Shown here: positions 1 through 10,600 of the stretch, piece after piece | How positions within the stretch are numbered: position 1 is the stretch's first letter | Layout: the number at the start of each line of letters is the position of its first letter | Program-made: the position numbers and the translations under genes | Assembly: GCA_004366205.1 (NCBI GenBank) | Contig: SIRW01000118.1 | Span: forward strand, 1 to 38,413 | Reading direction: 5' to 3' | DNA length: 38,413 nucleotides | From: Actinomycetota bacterium | Lineage (GTDB): Bacteria; Actinomycetota; Acidimicrobiia; Acidimicrobiales; CADCSY01 | Notes under the pieces: generated by a model | Database searches by the model: none | What the model was told of the DNA's origin: nothing | What the model saw: only the letters and a program-made list of their open reading frames with translations

Positions 1-2153
1 GGGCGCGGTGAGCTTGAGCAGCGTCTGGGCCAGCGCCGTCACCCAGGCGGGCTCCTGGATCCCGGCGACGAGCTCGTCGATGTCCGCGGTCAGCTCGCCG
101 TCGGCCAGCACCGCCTCCACGAAGGCGCGCAGCGCGGCGTCGTAGGCGCCGTCGGGGTCGATCCAGCTGGTGTGGACCTTGGCCTCGCGCGTCGCCTTCT
201 CCATGTACGCCACCGCCCGGTCCGCCTCGAGCGGCCACGCCCCCACGAGCGTCTGCCACAGCAGGTACTCGGTGGGCCGGTCGGGCAGGTCGCCGTCGCG
301 GTGGCGCTCGGCCCGCGCCGACCAGCGCCGGACGGCCGCGGCCCACCGGTTCGGCACCTGCGCGAGCACGGTCAGGCGGGCGCGCACGTCCTCGCTGCGC
401 TTGGTGTCGTGCGTCGAGGTCGTGAGCATCGCCGCCGGCCAGCGTTCGTGGGCACGCCGCAGCCGGTCGTGCGCCTCCGCCGGCTCGACCCCGAAGCGGC
501 TGGGGTCGCCGCCGACCTCGTTGAGGGCGACGAAGCGCAGGTACCGGTAGAACGCCGTGTCCTCCACGCCCTTGGCCATCACGGGCCCGGTGAGCTGCTG
601 GAAGCGGGCGACGAGCTCGGCTTCGAGGTGCCCGTCGACCTCGCCGCTGAGCGTCGCGCCGAGCACGTCGAACACCTCGGGGTCGAGGTCGTCGCGCCGG
701 GCGCGGGCCGCCGACACGGCGGCGTCGAGGTGCCGGTGGTCCTGGGCGGTGGGTGGCTCCCCCGGCCGGATGTAGGTCCGGTACACGGGGAAGGCGGCGA
801 TCACCTCGCGCACGGCCTCGTGCAGCTCGTGGCGGGTGTGGTCGCGCCAGCGCCGGTGCCGGTCGGCGACCTGGACGAGCAGGTTGGTGAGCCGGGTCAC
901 GTCGGCGGCGAGCACGTCGCGCATCACCTGGTGCTTCGCCTCGCGCACCACGTCCTCGTACGGGCGGTCGTCGCCGGTCAGGTCCTCGTACAGTGCGCCG
1001 AAGGCCGACTCGGCCGTCGGGTCGACGAACAGCCCCGTCGCCACGCGGGCGAAGTCGTACCCGGTCGTGCCCGCGACGGGCCACGAGGTGGGGAGCTCCT
1101 CGTCGGGCTCCACGATCTTCTCCACCACGATCCACGCGTCCGGCGCCGCGGCCTGGAGGCGCTCGAAGTACCCGGCGGGGTCGCGCAGGCCGTCGGGATG
1201 GTCGATGCGCACACCGTCGAGGGTGCCGGCGGCGAGCCAGCCGAGCACGAGCTCGTGGGTATCGGCGAAGACCTGCTCGTCCTCGGTGCGCAGACCGGCA
1301 AGGGTGGCGATGTCGAAGAACCGCCGGTAGTCGAGCTCGCGCTGGGCGGTCCGCCAGAACGCCAGCCGGTAGTTCTGCCGGTCGAGGAGCTCGTCGAGGC
1401 GGTCGGGGTCGGCGTTGATCGCCGCCACCTCCTCGTCCACCGCCGCGGCCACGGCGGCGTCCTCGGCGCACAGCCGCTCGAGCTGGCGGGCCATCACCTC
1501 CTTGTCGCGGTGCCGGCGCCGGACGCTCGCCCGGTCGGTGGCGGTGGCGAGCGGCAGGGCATGGTGGGCGTCGGCGAGGAACGCCAGGTCCGCCGATCCC
1601 GAGCGGGCGGCGGCGCCGGCGAGCACGAGGCCGAGCGAGCGGGGCGCGACCGGGTGGCGGTGCTCGAAGTAGCGGATCTCGAAGCGGCCGCCCTCGCGAT
1701 GCAGGCGGATCTCACCCCGCTCGAGGACCCGCCCGTAGTGGTCACCGAGCACGGGGAGGAGCACGGTGTTGCGCAGCTTGGACTCTGGCGGGTCCCAGTC
1801 GACGTCGAAGTGCGAGGCGTAGAGGCTGGACGGGCCGTTCTCGAGCACGTCCCACCACCACGAGTTCCCCGCGCCGATCGCCATGTGGTTGGGGACGACG
1901 TCGAGCACCTGGCCGAGGCCGGCCGCACCGAACGCCCGGCACATGCGGGCGTGGGCCTCGGGCCCGCCGAGCTCGGCGTTCACCCGGCTGTGGTCGACGA
2001 CGTCGTAGCCGTGCGTGCTGCCCGCCGCCGCCTGCAGGTACGGCGAGCAGTACACGTGGCTGACCCCGAGGCGGGCCAGGTACGGCGCCAGCGCGGCGGC
2101 CTCGTCGAAGCCGAAGCCCGGCCGCAGCTGCAGCCGGTAGGTGACCCGCGGCG

Positions 2154-2157
<4 letters not shown>
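1..2157 (-). CDS. treY: Malto-oligosyltrehalose synthase, 3' end outside window
   Basis: TreY converts the reducing-end maltosyl unit of malto-oligosaccharides into a trehalosyl unit; TreZ then releases trehalose. I read the minus strand from a GTG whose first bases overlap the glgX stop (GTGA). The protein opens VTPRVTYRLQLRPGFGF and continues with GYDVVDHSRVN and LDVVPNHMAIG (GH13 region I), typical of the family N-terminus. The last visible codons read AQTLLKLTAP, a family motif close to the C-terminal quarter. The frame is open for 719 codons with no stop before base 1. Relatives are about 720-780 aa, so only a short tail should be missing. It is translationally coupled to glgX upstream. 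A treZ gene is not in the window and may lie beyond the left edge. The long plus-strand open frame over this region is a codon-bias shadow. The family assignment is firm. Confidence 0.93.
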
Positions 2158-4325
<2,168 letters not shown>

Positions 4326-4332
4326 CCGCACG

Positions 4333-4338
4333 ACGCTA
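4333..4338 (-). promoter_or_regulatory. -10 box TAGCGT for glgX-treY
   Basis: Reading the minus strand, TAGCGT lies 7 nt before the glgX ATG at 4325. This fits a TANNNT -10 hexamer whose transcript begins at or next to the start codon. No Shine-Dalgarno sequence is present in between. Confidence 0.55.
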
Positions 4339-5145
4339 CCCGCCGGCCCGGGTGCTCGAACCCGGCCGGGCCTGGCATCCCGGGCACCACCAGACCAGGC
4401 GGGCGTCCCGACCCTGGCGCTCGACCCGCACCGCGGCGGCGCATCGGGGGCAGGGCTCCCCTGCGCGCCCGTACACGGCGTGGCCGCCGCCCCACGTGAC
4501 CCGCCGGCCCGGCCCGAGGTTGGCGAGCAGCAGGCGGTGGGCGGTGGCGAGCAGCCGGCGGCGGGTGCCGGTGTCGACGGCCGCGACGGGCGTGGCCGGG
4601 TCGAGGCCCTCGAGGAACAGCACCTCGCAGCGGTACACGTTGCCGATCCCGCACGCGACCCGCTGGTCGAGAAGGGCGTCACCGATCGGCCGCTCGGGGT
4701 CCGAGTAGGCGGCGAGCCGCCGGACGGCGTCGTCCACGTCGGCGCCGGGCGTGCACAGGTCCGGTCCGAGATGGGCGGTGGCCGCCGGGCCGTGGGTGAG
4801 CTCGACGTCGGGTGCGGCGAAGCACACCGCCACCCAGCCGGGGTCATCGGGTGCGGCGCCGCCGACCTCGAGCACCACCCGGGCGGCGCCGGGCCGCTTG
4901 CGCCACCGCTCACCGGGCCGGTAGAGGTGCCACGACCCCGTCATCCGCATGTGGGTGCGCAGCGCGGTGCCGTCGCCGAACCGGATCAGGCAGTGCTTGC
5001 CGTGGGCTTCGACCTCCTCGACCCGGGTGCCCGGCAGGGGGAGCGGGCCCCCGAGCCGGGGCGCTTCGAACCGCACGAGGGCGCGGCCCGCCAGCGCCTT
5101 GTGCAGCGTCGCGGCCGTGCGGTGGATCGTGTCGCCCTCGGGCAC
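4336..5145 (-). CDS. nei: Fpg/Nei-family DNA glycosylase (endonuclease VIII-like)
   Basis: Bifunctional base-excision-repair glycosylase/AP lyase that removes oxidised bases. The 269-aa protein begins MPEGDTIHRTA, with Pro2 (after Met removal the N-terminal Schiff-base nucleophile) and Glu3. The MPEGDTIH start is the Nei rather than the Fpg (MPELPEV) type. GIGNVYRCEVLF matches the helix-two-turn-helix, and a C-terminal zinc finger has Cys232, Cys235, Cys254 and Cys257. The GTG at 5145 sits 6 nt after a TACGCT box, which supports this exact start. The gene ends 10 bp before glgX, on the same strand but with a separate promoter between. It is divergent from the alkA-like gene across the repeat element. 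Actinobacteria often carry several Nei paralogues, so which one this is (Nei1/Nei2) is not settled. Confidence 0.92.
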   Translation of the reverse strand: MPEGDTIHRTAATLHKALAGRALVRFEAPRLGGPLPLPGTRVEEVEAHGKHCLIRFGDGTALRTHMRMTGSWHLYRPGERWRKRPGAARVVLEVGGAAPDDPGWVAVCFAAPDVELTHGPAATAHLGPDLCTPGADVDDAVRRLAAYSDPERPIGDALLDQRVACGIGNVYRCEVLFLEGLDPATPVAAVDTGTRRRLLATAHRLLLANLGPGRRVTWGGGHAVYGRAGEPCPRCAAAVRVERQGRDARLVWWCPGCQARPGSSTRAGG

Positions 5146-5151
5146 CGGCCG

Positions 5152-5157
5152 AGCGTA
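5152..5157 (-). promoter_or_regulatory. -10 box TACGCT for nei
   Basis: TACGCT on the minus strand is followed by 6 nt (CGGCCG) and the GTG start of the Nei-type glycosylase. There is no room for a Shine-Dalgarno site, so transcription is probably leaderless. Confidence 0.6.
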
Positions 5158-5267
5158 CGGGCCTTCAACCGGTTGGCACGCCCGTCCCTCTGGAAGAATT
5201 CTCGGCGATTCTCAGCGCACCGCGTCAGGCCGAGCTCGTACCGGCGGCCGGGCCTGCTCCGTGCTCG

Positions 5268-5328
5268 CCCCGCCCAACTCGAGGCCCACCGCACCGGAAC
5301 CCGGCACACCCAGCCTCGAGAACGCTCG
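5268..5328 (+). repeat. 61-bp direct repeat, copy 1
   Basis: First of two adjacent 61-bp units identical except for their first base (C here, G in copy 2). It carries an 8-bp inverted repeat, CTCGAGGC at 5278-5285 and GCCTCGAG at 5313-5320, around an inner CCGGAACCCGG, so each unit can fold as a hairpin. Both units are preceded by GCTCG. Confidence 0.85.
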
Positions 5329-5389
5329 GCCCGCCCAACTCGAGGCCCACCGCACCGGAACCCGGCACACCCAGCCTCGAGAACGCTCG
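5329..5389 (+). repeat. 61-bp direct repeat, copy 2
   Basis: Second unit of the tandem pair, directly abutting copy 1. Its hairpin arms are at 5339-5346 and 5374-5381. The near-perfect identity of the two copies suggests recent duplication or active maintenance. Confidence 0.85.
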
Positions 5390-5490
5390 CTTGAGAATCC
5401 GGAGAATTCGTCCCGATGGCCGACCGAACGGCAGAGGCGCCGGGGCGGCTCGGTCCGCCCGGTGGACGCGGCCGCCGGGCTGGGGCCGCG

Positions 5491-5496
5491 TAGCCT
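5491..5496 (+). promoter_or_regulatory. -10 box TAGCCT for alkA-like gene
   Basis: TAGCCT is followed by six nucleotides (GACCCC) and the GTG start at 5503. This is the same geometry as at several other genes in the window and implies a leaderless transcript. Confidence 0.6.
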
Positions 5497-5502
5497 GACC
5501 CC

Positions 5503-6129
5503 GTGCCGTCGCCCGCCGTGCTCGCCGCCGAAGCGGCGCTCGCGGCCCGGGACCCGGTCATGGCCCGGTTGATCGCGGCGGCCGGGCCCTGCACGGTGCG
5601 GCCGCGGGCGCGCGGCACGCACTTCGAATCGCTCGCCCGGGCGATCGTCCACCAGCAGCTGGCGGGCCGGGCCGCGGCCGCCATCCACGCCCGGTTCGTC
5701 ACCGCCATGCCCGGCCGGCGCGTCACCCCGGAGGCCGTGCTCGCCGTGCCGGAGGCCGGTCTGCGGGCGGCGGGGCTGTCGGCGGCCAAGGCCGCCGCCA
5801 TCCGGGACCTGGCGCTCGCCACCACCGACGGTCGGGTCGCCCTGCACCGCATCGGCCGCCTGGACGACGAGGCCGTCGTGGAGGAGCTGTCCCGGGTCCG
5901 CGGCGTCGGCCGGTGGACCGCGGAGATGTTCCTCTTGTTCCAGCTGGGCCGGCCCGACGTGTGGCCCGTGGGGGACCTCGGCGTGCGGCGGGGCTACGCC
6001 CGGGCCTACGGGCTGCCCGCCGCCCCGACGCCGGGCGAGCTGGCCGCGGCCGGCGAGCGCTTCCGTCCCCACCGGTCCGTGGCCGCCTGGTACTGCTGGC
6101 GAGCGGTGGACACCGTGCTCCCCGGCTGA
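5503..6129 (+). CDS. HhH-GPD DNA glycosylase (AlkA/3-methyladenine type)
   Basis: Base-excision-repair glycosylase of the HhH-GPD superfamily, expected to remove alkylated bases such as 3-methyladenine. The protein is 208 aa. VHQQLAG near residue 50 is a typical family motif. The helix-hairpin-helix is RGVGRWTAEM (about 133-142), followed by the Gly/Pro-rich loop and the likely catalytic Asp158 in WPVGDLG. At about 210 aa it is the short form without the N-terminal domain of E. coli AlkA. The GTG at 5503 is chosen because a -10 box lies exactly 6 nt upstream. It is divergent from nei, making a two-gene repair locus around the repeat element, and converges with the treT-like gene, 30 bp between stops. 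Substrate preference cannot be read from the sequence. Confidence 0.9.
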   Translation: MPSPAVLAAEAALAARDPVMARLIAAAGPCTVRPRARGTHFESLARAIVHQQLAGRAAAAIHARFVTAMPGRRVTPEAVLAVPEAGLRAAGLSAAKAAAIRDLALATTDGRVALHRIGRLDDEAVVEELSRVRGVGRWTAEMFLLFQLGRPDVWPVGDLGVRRGYARAYGLPAAPTPGELAAAGERFRPHRSVAAWYCWRAVDTVLPG

Positions 6130-6159
6130 GCGGCTCCAGGTCCCACGGGGCGCCCGGGC

Positions 6160-7593
6160 TCAGCGGCCGGCCAGGAGGGCGGCGAAGATCTCGCCGTACT
6201 GGATGAGGTGGCGGGGGGCGATGAAGCGCTCCAGCACCCGCTGGCGGGCGGCGGCGCCCATGCGGTCGGCCCGTTCGGGGTCGGCGAGCAGCTCGGTGAC
6301 GGCGCGGCCGAACGCGGCGAGGTCGGTCGGGTCGTCGAGGAGGATGCCGGTCTCGCCGTGCACGACCTGGTCGCGGATGCCGCCGATGGCGCTCGCGACC
6401 ACCGGCCGGCCCTTCCACATGGCCTCGGCGACGGTCAGCCCGAAACCCTCGGCCAGGCTCTTCTGCACCACAACCGCCGCGTGCCGCTGGAGGGCGTTGA
6501 CGATGGCGGCGTTCTCCTCCACGTCGGCCATCGGCAGGCACACCAGCTGGATCCGGGCGCGGGCTGCGTGCGGCAGCGTCCGCCAGGCCTCGATGCACTC
6601 CTGGAGCACCTCGGCGCCCTCGGGGTCGTCGGCGACGCCGGTGACGTTCGGGCCGGCGAGCACGAGGTGCGCGTCGCCCCCGCCGTCGACGTGCTCGGCG
6701 AAGCCCAGCATCACGCCGGCCATGTCCTTCAGCCGGTCCCAGCGCGACACCTGCACGACGAGCGGCGAATCCGGTCCCGGCACGGGACCGGCGCGCACGA
6801 TGTCAGCGACGTGGTCGACCCGACCGGGGCTGCCGTCGCGGCGGGTGTAGGCCACGGCGTGATCGGGGTCGCCGCTGATGACGCCCACGTGGGCGAGCAC
6901 CGACCGCACGGTGGGGCGGTCCATGTCCTCGTTCTTGGCGGAGAACGGGTCGATCGACGGCGGCACGACGTGCACCCGCTCGGCCAACCAGTCAGGCGCG
7001 AACTCCTTGCGGGACATGATGATGGCGTCGGCCGGCTCGACCATCGGCCGCAGGAAGTCCCACGCCTGCTCGGCGAGGTCGTTGCGCTGGTCGACGCCGA
7101 CGTGGCACCGCCAGATCACCAGGGCGCCCAACCGCTGCAGGGGCTCGACCAGCCCGGCGGTCTGCGGGTCGTGGAGGAGCACGATGTCGCCCTCGTGCAC
7201 GACGGCGGTCAGCTCGTCGCAGTTCGCCCGCATCACCCGGTCGTAGTGGGCCCGCTCGGCGTCGCCGAGGTCGCCGCCGTCGCCCTCGACGGCGTGCAGC
7301 CGGTTGTGGATGCGCTTGGTGATGCGGAAGAACTCGGCGTCGCCCCCGATGACCAGCCAGCGCACGTCGATCCCCGCGCCCCGGCCGTACGCGACGAGCG
7401 GTGCGAGCATCTCGGCGACACCGCCGCCGGTCGCGGTGGAGTTCACGTTCCAGACGGTCCGTCCCCGCAGCAGCTCGCGGCCGGCCTCGGCGGCGTCCCG
7501 GAGCAGGCTGAAGGCCTCGGGATCGAGCAGCGGTTCGAACCGCTCGAGGAGCGGGACCGCCTGGACGGCGACCTCGCTGAGCTTGACGTCCAC
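6160..7593 (-). CDS. treT: GT4 trehalose synthase/phosphorylase-like glycosyltransferase
   Basis: A 477-aa GT-B glycosyltransferase resembling TreT (trehalose synthase using NDP-glucose and glucose) and trehalose phosphorylases. Family features include WNVNSTATGGGVAEML near the N-terminus, IWRCHVGVDQRN in the middle, VVQVSRWDRLKD at the start of the nucleotide-sugar half, and the C-terminal GT4 signature SLAEGFGLTVAEAMWKGRP with the donor-binding Glu. The start is GTG at 7593; a CAGGCT hexamer 6 nt upstream is a weak form of the -10 seen elsewhere. It lies 43 bp downstream of lhr on the same strand and faces the alkA-like gene at its 3' end. TreT and trehalose phosphorylase are hard to separate by eye, so the symbol is tentative. 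Its proximity to treY-glgX suggests a trehalose role. Confidence 0.8.
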   Translation of the reverse strand: MDVKLSEVAVQAVPLLERFEPLLDPEAFSLLRDAAEAGRELLRGRTVWNVNSTATGGGVAEMLAPLVAYGRGAGIDVRWLVIGGDAEFFRITKRIHNRLHAVEGDGGDLGDAERAHYDRVMRANCDELTAVVHEGDIVLLHDPQTAGLVEPLQRLGALVIWRCHVGVDQRNDLAEQAWDFLRPMVEPADAIIMSRKEFAPDWLAERVHVVPPSIDPFSAKNEDMDRPTVRSVLAHVGVISGDPDHAVAYTRRDGSPGRVDHVADIVRAGPVPGPDSPLVVQVSRWDRLKDMAGVMLGFAEHVDGGGDAHLVLAGPNVTGVADDPEGAEVLQECIEAWRTLPHAARARIQLVCLPMADVEENAAIVNALQRHAAVVVQKSLAEGFGLTVAEAMWKGRPVVASAIGGIRDQVVHGETGILLDDPTDLAAFGRAVTELLADPERADRMGAAARQRVLERFIAPRHLIQYGEIFAALLAGR

Positions 7594-7636
7594 GGCACCA
7601 GCCTGCCAGACCGGCCTGCGCCGCCCGGGGAAGCCG

Positions 7637-10600
7637 TCACGCCCGCAGCGTCAGCCCCCGGTACCCGTCGGCGAAGCCCGCCTCCCGCAGGCGCGGCGCG
7701 AGCGACGACTCGCCGGCGGGCTGCCCATCGATCCGGGCGATCTGCAGCCGGCGCAGCCGGCCGTCCTTCACGAGCGCGACGAGGGCGTCGAGCCATGCCG
7801 TGGTGCCGGCGCGCCCGGCGGGAAACGTGAGGAGGCTCCGCCCGCCCCGCTCGAGGTAAGCGGCGGGGTCGCCGCCGACCAGCACGACGAGGGCGCCGGC
7901 GGTGCGGGCCGGGCGGCCGCCCGGGCAGTCGGGCCACGCCAGCGCCGCGCCGTAGGGCTGGGCGGGGTCGGTGGCGGCCAGCACCATCGCCGTGGGCTCA
8001 CCGCTGGCCGGCCGGCGCGGCGCCCGTTCGACGCGGAGCCGTTCGACGGCGCCCGGTAGGGCGAACTGGGCTGCGCCCAGACCGGCCACGAACCATCCCC
8101 GGCGCACCCGCCCCGCCTCCTCCATGGCGCGCAGCACCGGGTAGACGGACGCGAACCCGCCGGGAACGCCCTCGGCGAGCACACCCTCGCGGGTGACGAT
8201 CCCGTGGCGGTCGAGCAGCTGCTCGCAGAGGGCGTGGACGGCCTCGGTCGGCGCCGGCAAGGGCTCGAAGAGCGGATCGACGAGCGACCACCGGCCGGCG
8301 GCCGCGGGCGGACCCGAGCGGGTGAGCCGGCCCGGCCGCGGCCGCCGGCCCGGTGGGCGGCTCCGCGAACCACCGCCCCGGCGCCCCGGGGCGAGGCGGG
8401 CCCGCAGCGGCGCGAACGTGTCGTTGGTGACCTCGCCGGCCCAGACGAGATCCCACAGCGCCTCCAGCACCTCGGTCCCGTCGCTCGACCCCGGCGTGGC
8501 GCCGGTCTCGGCCCCGGCGGCTCGCAACAGCTCGGGCCAGAACGACGCGCCCCGCTCGGCCAGGTGGGCCCGGAGGCGCTGGTGCACCGGCCCCTCCGGG
8601 CGGTCCTCGTCGCCGGCGGGTGGCCGCAGGGCCGCCGCGAGCAGCGGCACCTGGTCCCGGAGGAACAGCCGGACCCGCCCGTCGGCGGCGCCGATGGGCC
8701 CGGCGCCGAGCCACACCACCTCGCCCGTGGCGAGCAGCTGGTCGAGGTCGGCCTGTGCGTAGCCCCGGACCCGCGCCGGCAGCACGTCGGCCTCGAGCAC
8801 CGACGCGGGAACCGCCGCGCCCTGCAGCCGGGAGACGGCGTCGGCCACGGCGTCGAGCCCGCGGTGGCCCTCGCCGACACCCTGCCAGGCGGGGAGGAAG
8901 CGGGCGAAGGCCGCCGCCTCGACCGGCTCGATCTCGCGACGCAGGGCGGCCAGCGAGCGCCGCCGCAGCACCCGCAACACCTCTACGTCGCAGTGCTCCC
9001 GGACGCCGGGCCGCCCGCCCGCCTCCGGCGGACGGAACTCGCCGACCACGAGCCGGCCCTGCTCGACCAGCCGCCCGAGGGCCTCCTCAACGCGGGCGGG
9101 GGTGGCGCCCAGGCGGGCGGCCACCTCAGCCGCCGTGAACGGACCGTGCGTGCGGGCGTGGCGGGCCACGAGCCCGTCGAGGGGGCGGGGCACCGCGTCG
9201 AGGAGCGCCTGGGGGACGCCGGCGGGCACCGGCACGCCGAGGGCGTCACGCAGCCGGGCCACGTCCTCCACCGCCGCGACCCTGGCCTCCCCGGCCACGG
9301 GCACCTCGACGGCCCGGCGCTCGGCCAGGAGGGCGTCGACCCACCCGACCCCGACCGCCTTCCCGTGCCGGTCCGCCCCCGGCGGTGCACCGGCCGCGGT
9401 GAGGCCTGCGCCCGCGCCCACCCGGCACCGCTGGGCGATCTCGGCACGGGTGAGCGGCCCCAGGCGGCGGAGCAGGTCGTGCACCTCGTCGGCGTCGCGG
9501 GCGCGGCGGTCGCCGACCAGGTGCTGCAGCTCGAGCTCGAGGTCGGCGAGCACGCCGGCGTCGAGCAGCTCCCGCAGCTCCTCGGCGCCCAGCAGCTCGG
9601 AGAGCAGCTGGCGGTCGAGGCCCAGAGCGGCCGCCCGGCGCTCGGCGAGGGGGGCGTCGTACTCGTACATGTAGGCGGCGATCCACCCGAACAGCAGCGA
9701 CGTGGCGAAGGGGCTGGCGTCCCGGGTGTCGACCGGCACGAGCCGGATCCGCCGGCTCCGCAACCCGGTGAGCACCGCTCGCAGCCCGGGCACGTCGAAC
9801 ACGTCGGCCAGCAGCTCTCGCGTGGTCTCGAGCAGCACGGGGAACTGGGGGTGGCGGGAGGCGACCGCCAGCAGGTCGGCGGCCTTCTGGCGCTGCTGCC
9901 ACAGCGGCGTGCGGCTGCCGGGACGGCGCCGGGGCAAGAGCAAGGCGCGCCCCGCCGCTTCGCGGAAGCGGGTGGTGAAGAGCGCGCTGTTCGACACCTG
10001 GGCGAGCAGGCGGTCCTCGAGGGTGTCGGGGTCGAGGGCGACGGCGTCGAGGGGCAGCTCGTCGACCGCCTCGGGCAGGCGCAGCACGATGCCGTCGTCG
10101 CTCCAGATGAGCTCCACCGCCTGGCCCAGCTGCTCCTCGAGCACGCCGCGCAGGACCATGGCCCAGGGAGCGTGGACGCGGGACCCGAAGGGCGAGTGGA
10201 TGCACACCCGCCAGTCGCCGATCTCGTCGCGGAAGCGCTCGACCACGATCGTGCGGTCGTCGGGCAGCGCGCCGGTCGCCTCGGCCTGCTCGTCGAGGTA
10301 GCGGACCAGGTTCTCGGCCGCCCAGGCGTCCAGGCCCTCGCCGGTGAGGCGCCGCACGGCGGCAGCCGGCTCGAGCTCCCGCAGCTCGCGCACGAACGCG
10401 CCGATGGCGGCGCCCAGCTCCATCGGGCGGCCGGGGCGGTCGCCGTGCCAGAACGGCATCTTGCCGGGCTCACCCGGGGCGGGCGTGACGACGACCCGGT
10501 CGAACCCGATCTGCTCGATCCGCCAGGTGGACGCGCCGAGCAGGAACGTCTCGCCCGGCCGGCTCTCGTAGACCATCTCCTCGTCGAGCTCGCCAACCCG

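Larger units (their letters stand above)
5192..5413. repeat. 222-bp non-coding element with imperfect inverted ends
   Basis: The left end (5192-5217) and the reverse complement of the right end (5388-5413) share the blocks GAATTCTC and GATTCTCA in the same order and spacing, differing by a substitution and small indels. Between them lie two 61-bp direct repeats. No credible gene is visible inside: open frames here are repeats of the same peptide in several frames. The element fills most of the 357-bp gap between the divergent nei and alkA-like genes. It could be a miniature mobile element (MITE-like), a dispersed intergenic repeat, or a structured regulatory region. No target-site duplication was obvious. 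Confidence 0.6.

Noticed and set aside
4326-4913. N-terminal extension of the glgX frame up to 4913
   Set aside because: It overlaps nei in another frame and has no GlgX similarity. The ATG at 4325 follows a -10 box and matches the family N-terminus.
5268-5389. Possible CRISPR array
   Set aside because: There are only two adjacent 61-bp copies with no spacer between them, and no cas genes are in the window.
5212-6072. Open frames reading repeated peptides (such as GWVCRVPVRWASSWAGRA) through 5.2-5.4 kb
   Set aside because: The peptide repeats only reflect the 61-bp DNA repeat, occur in several frames, and run antisense into the alkA-like gene.
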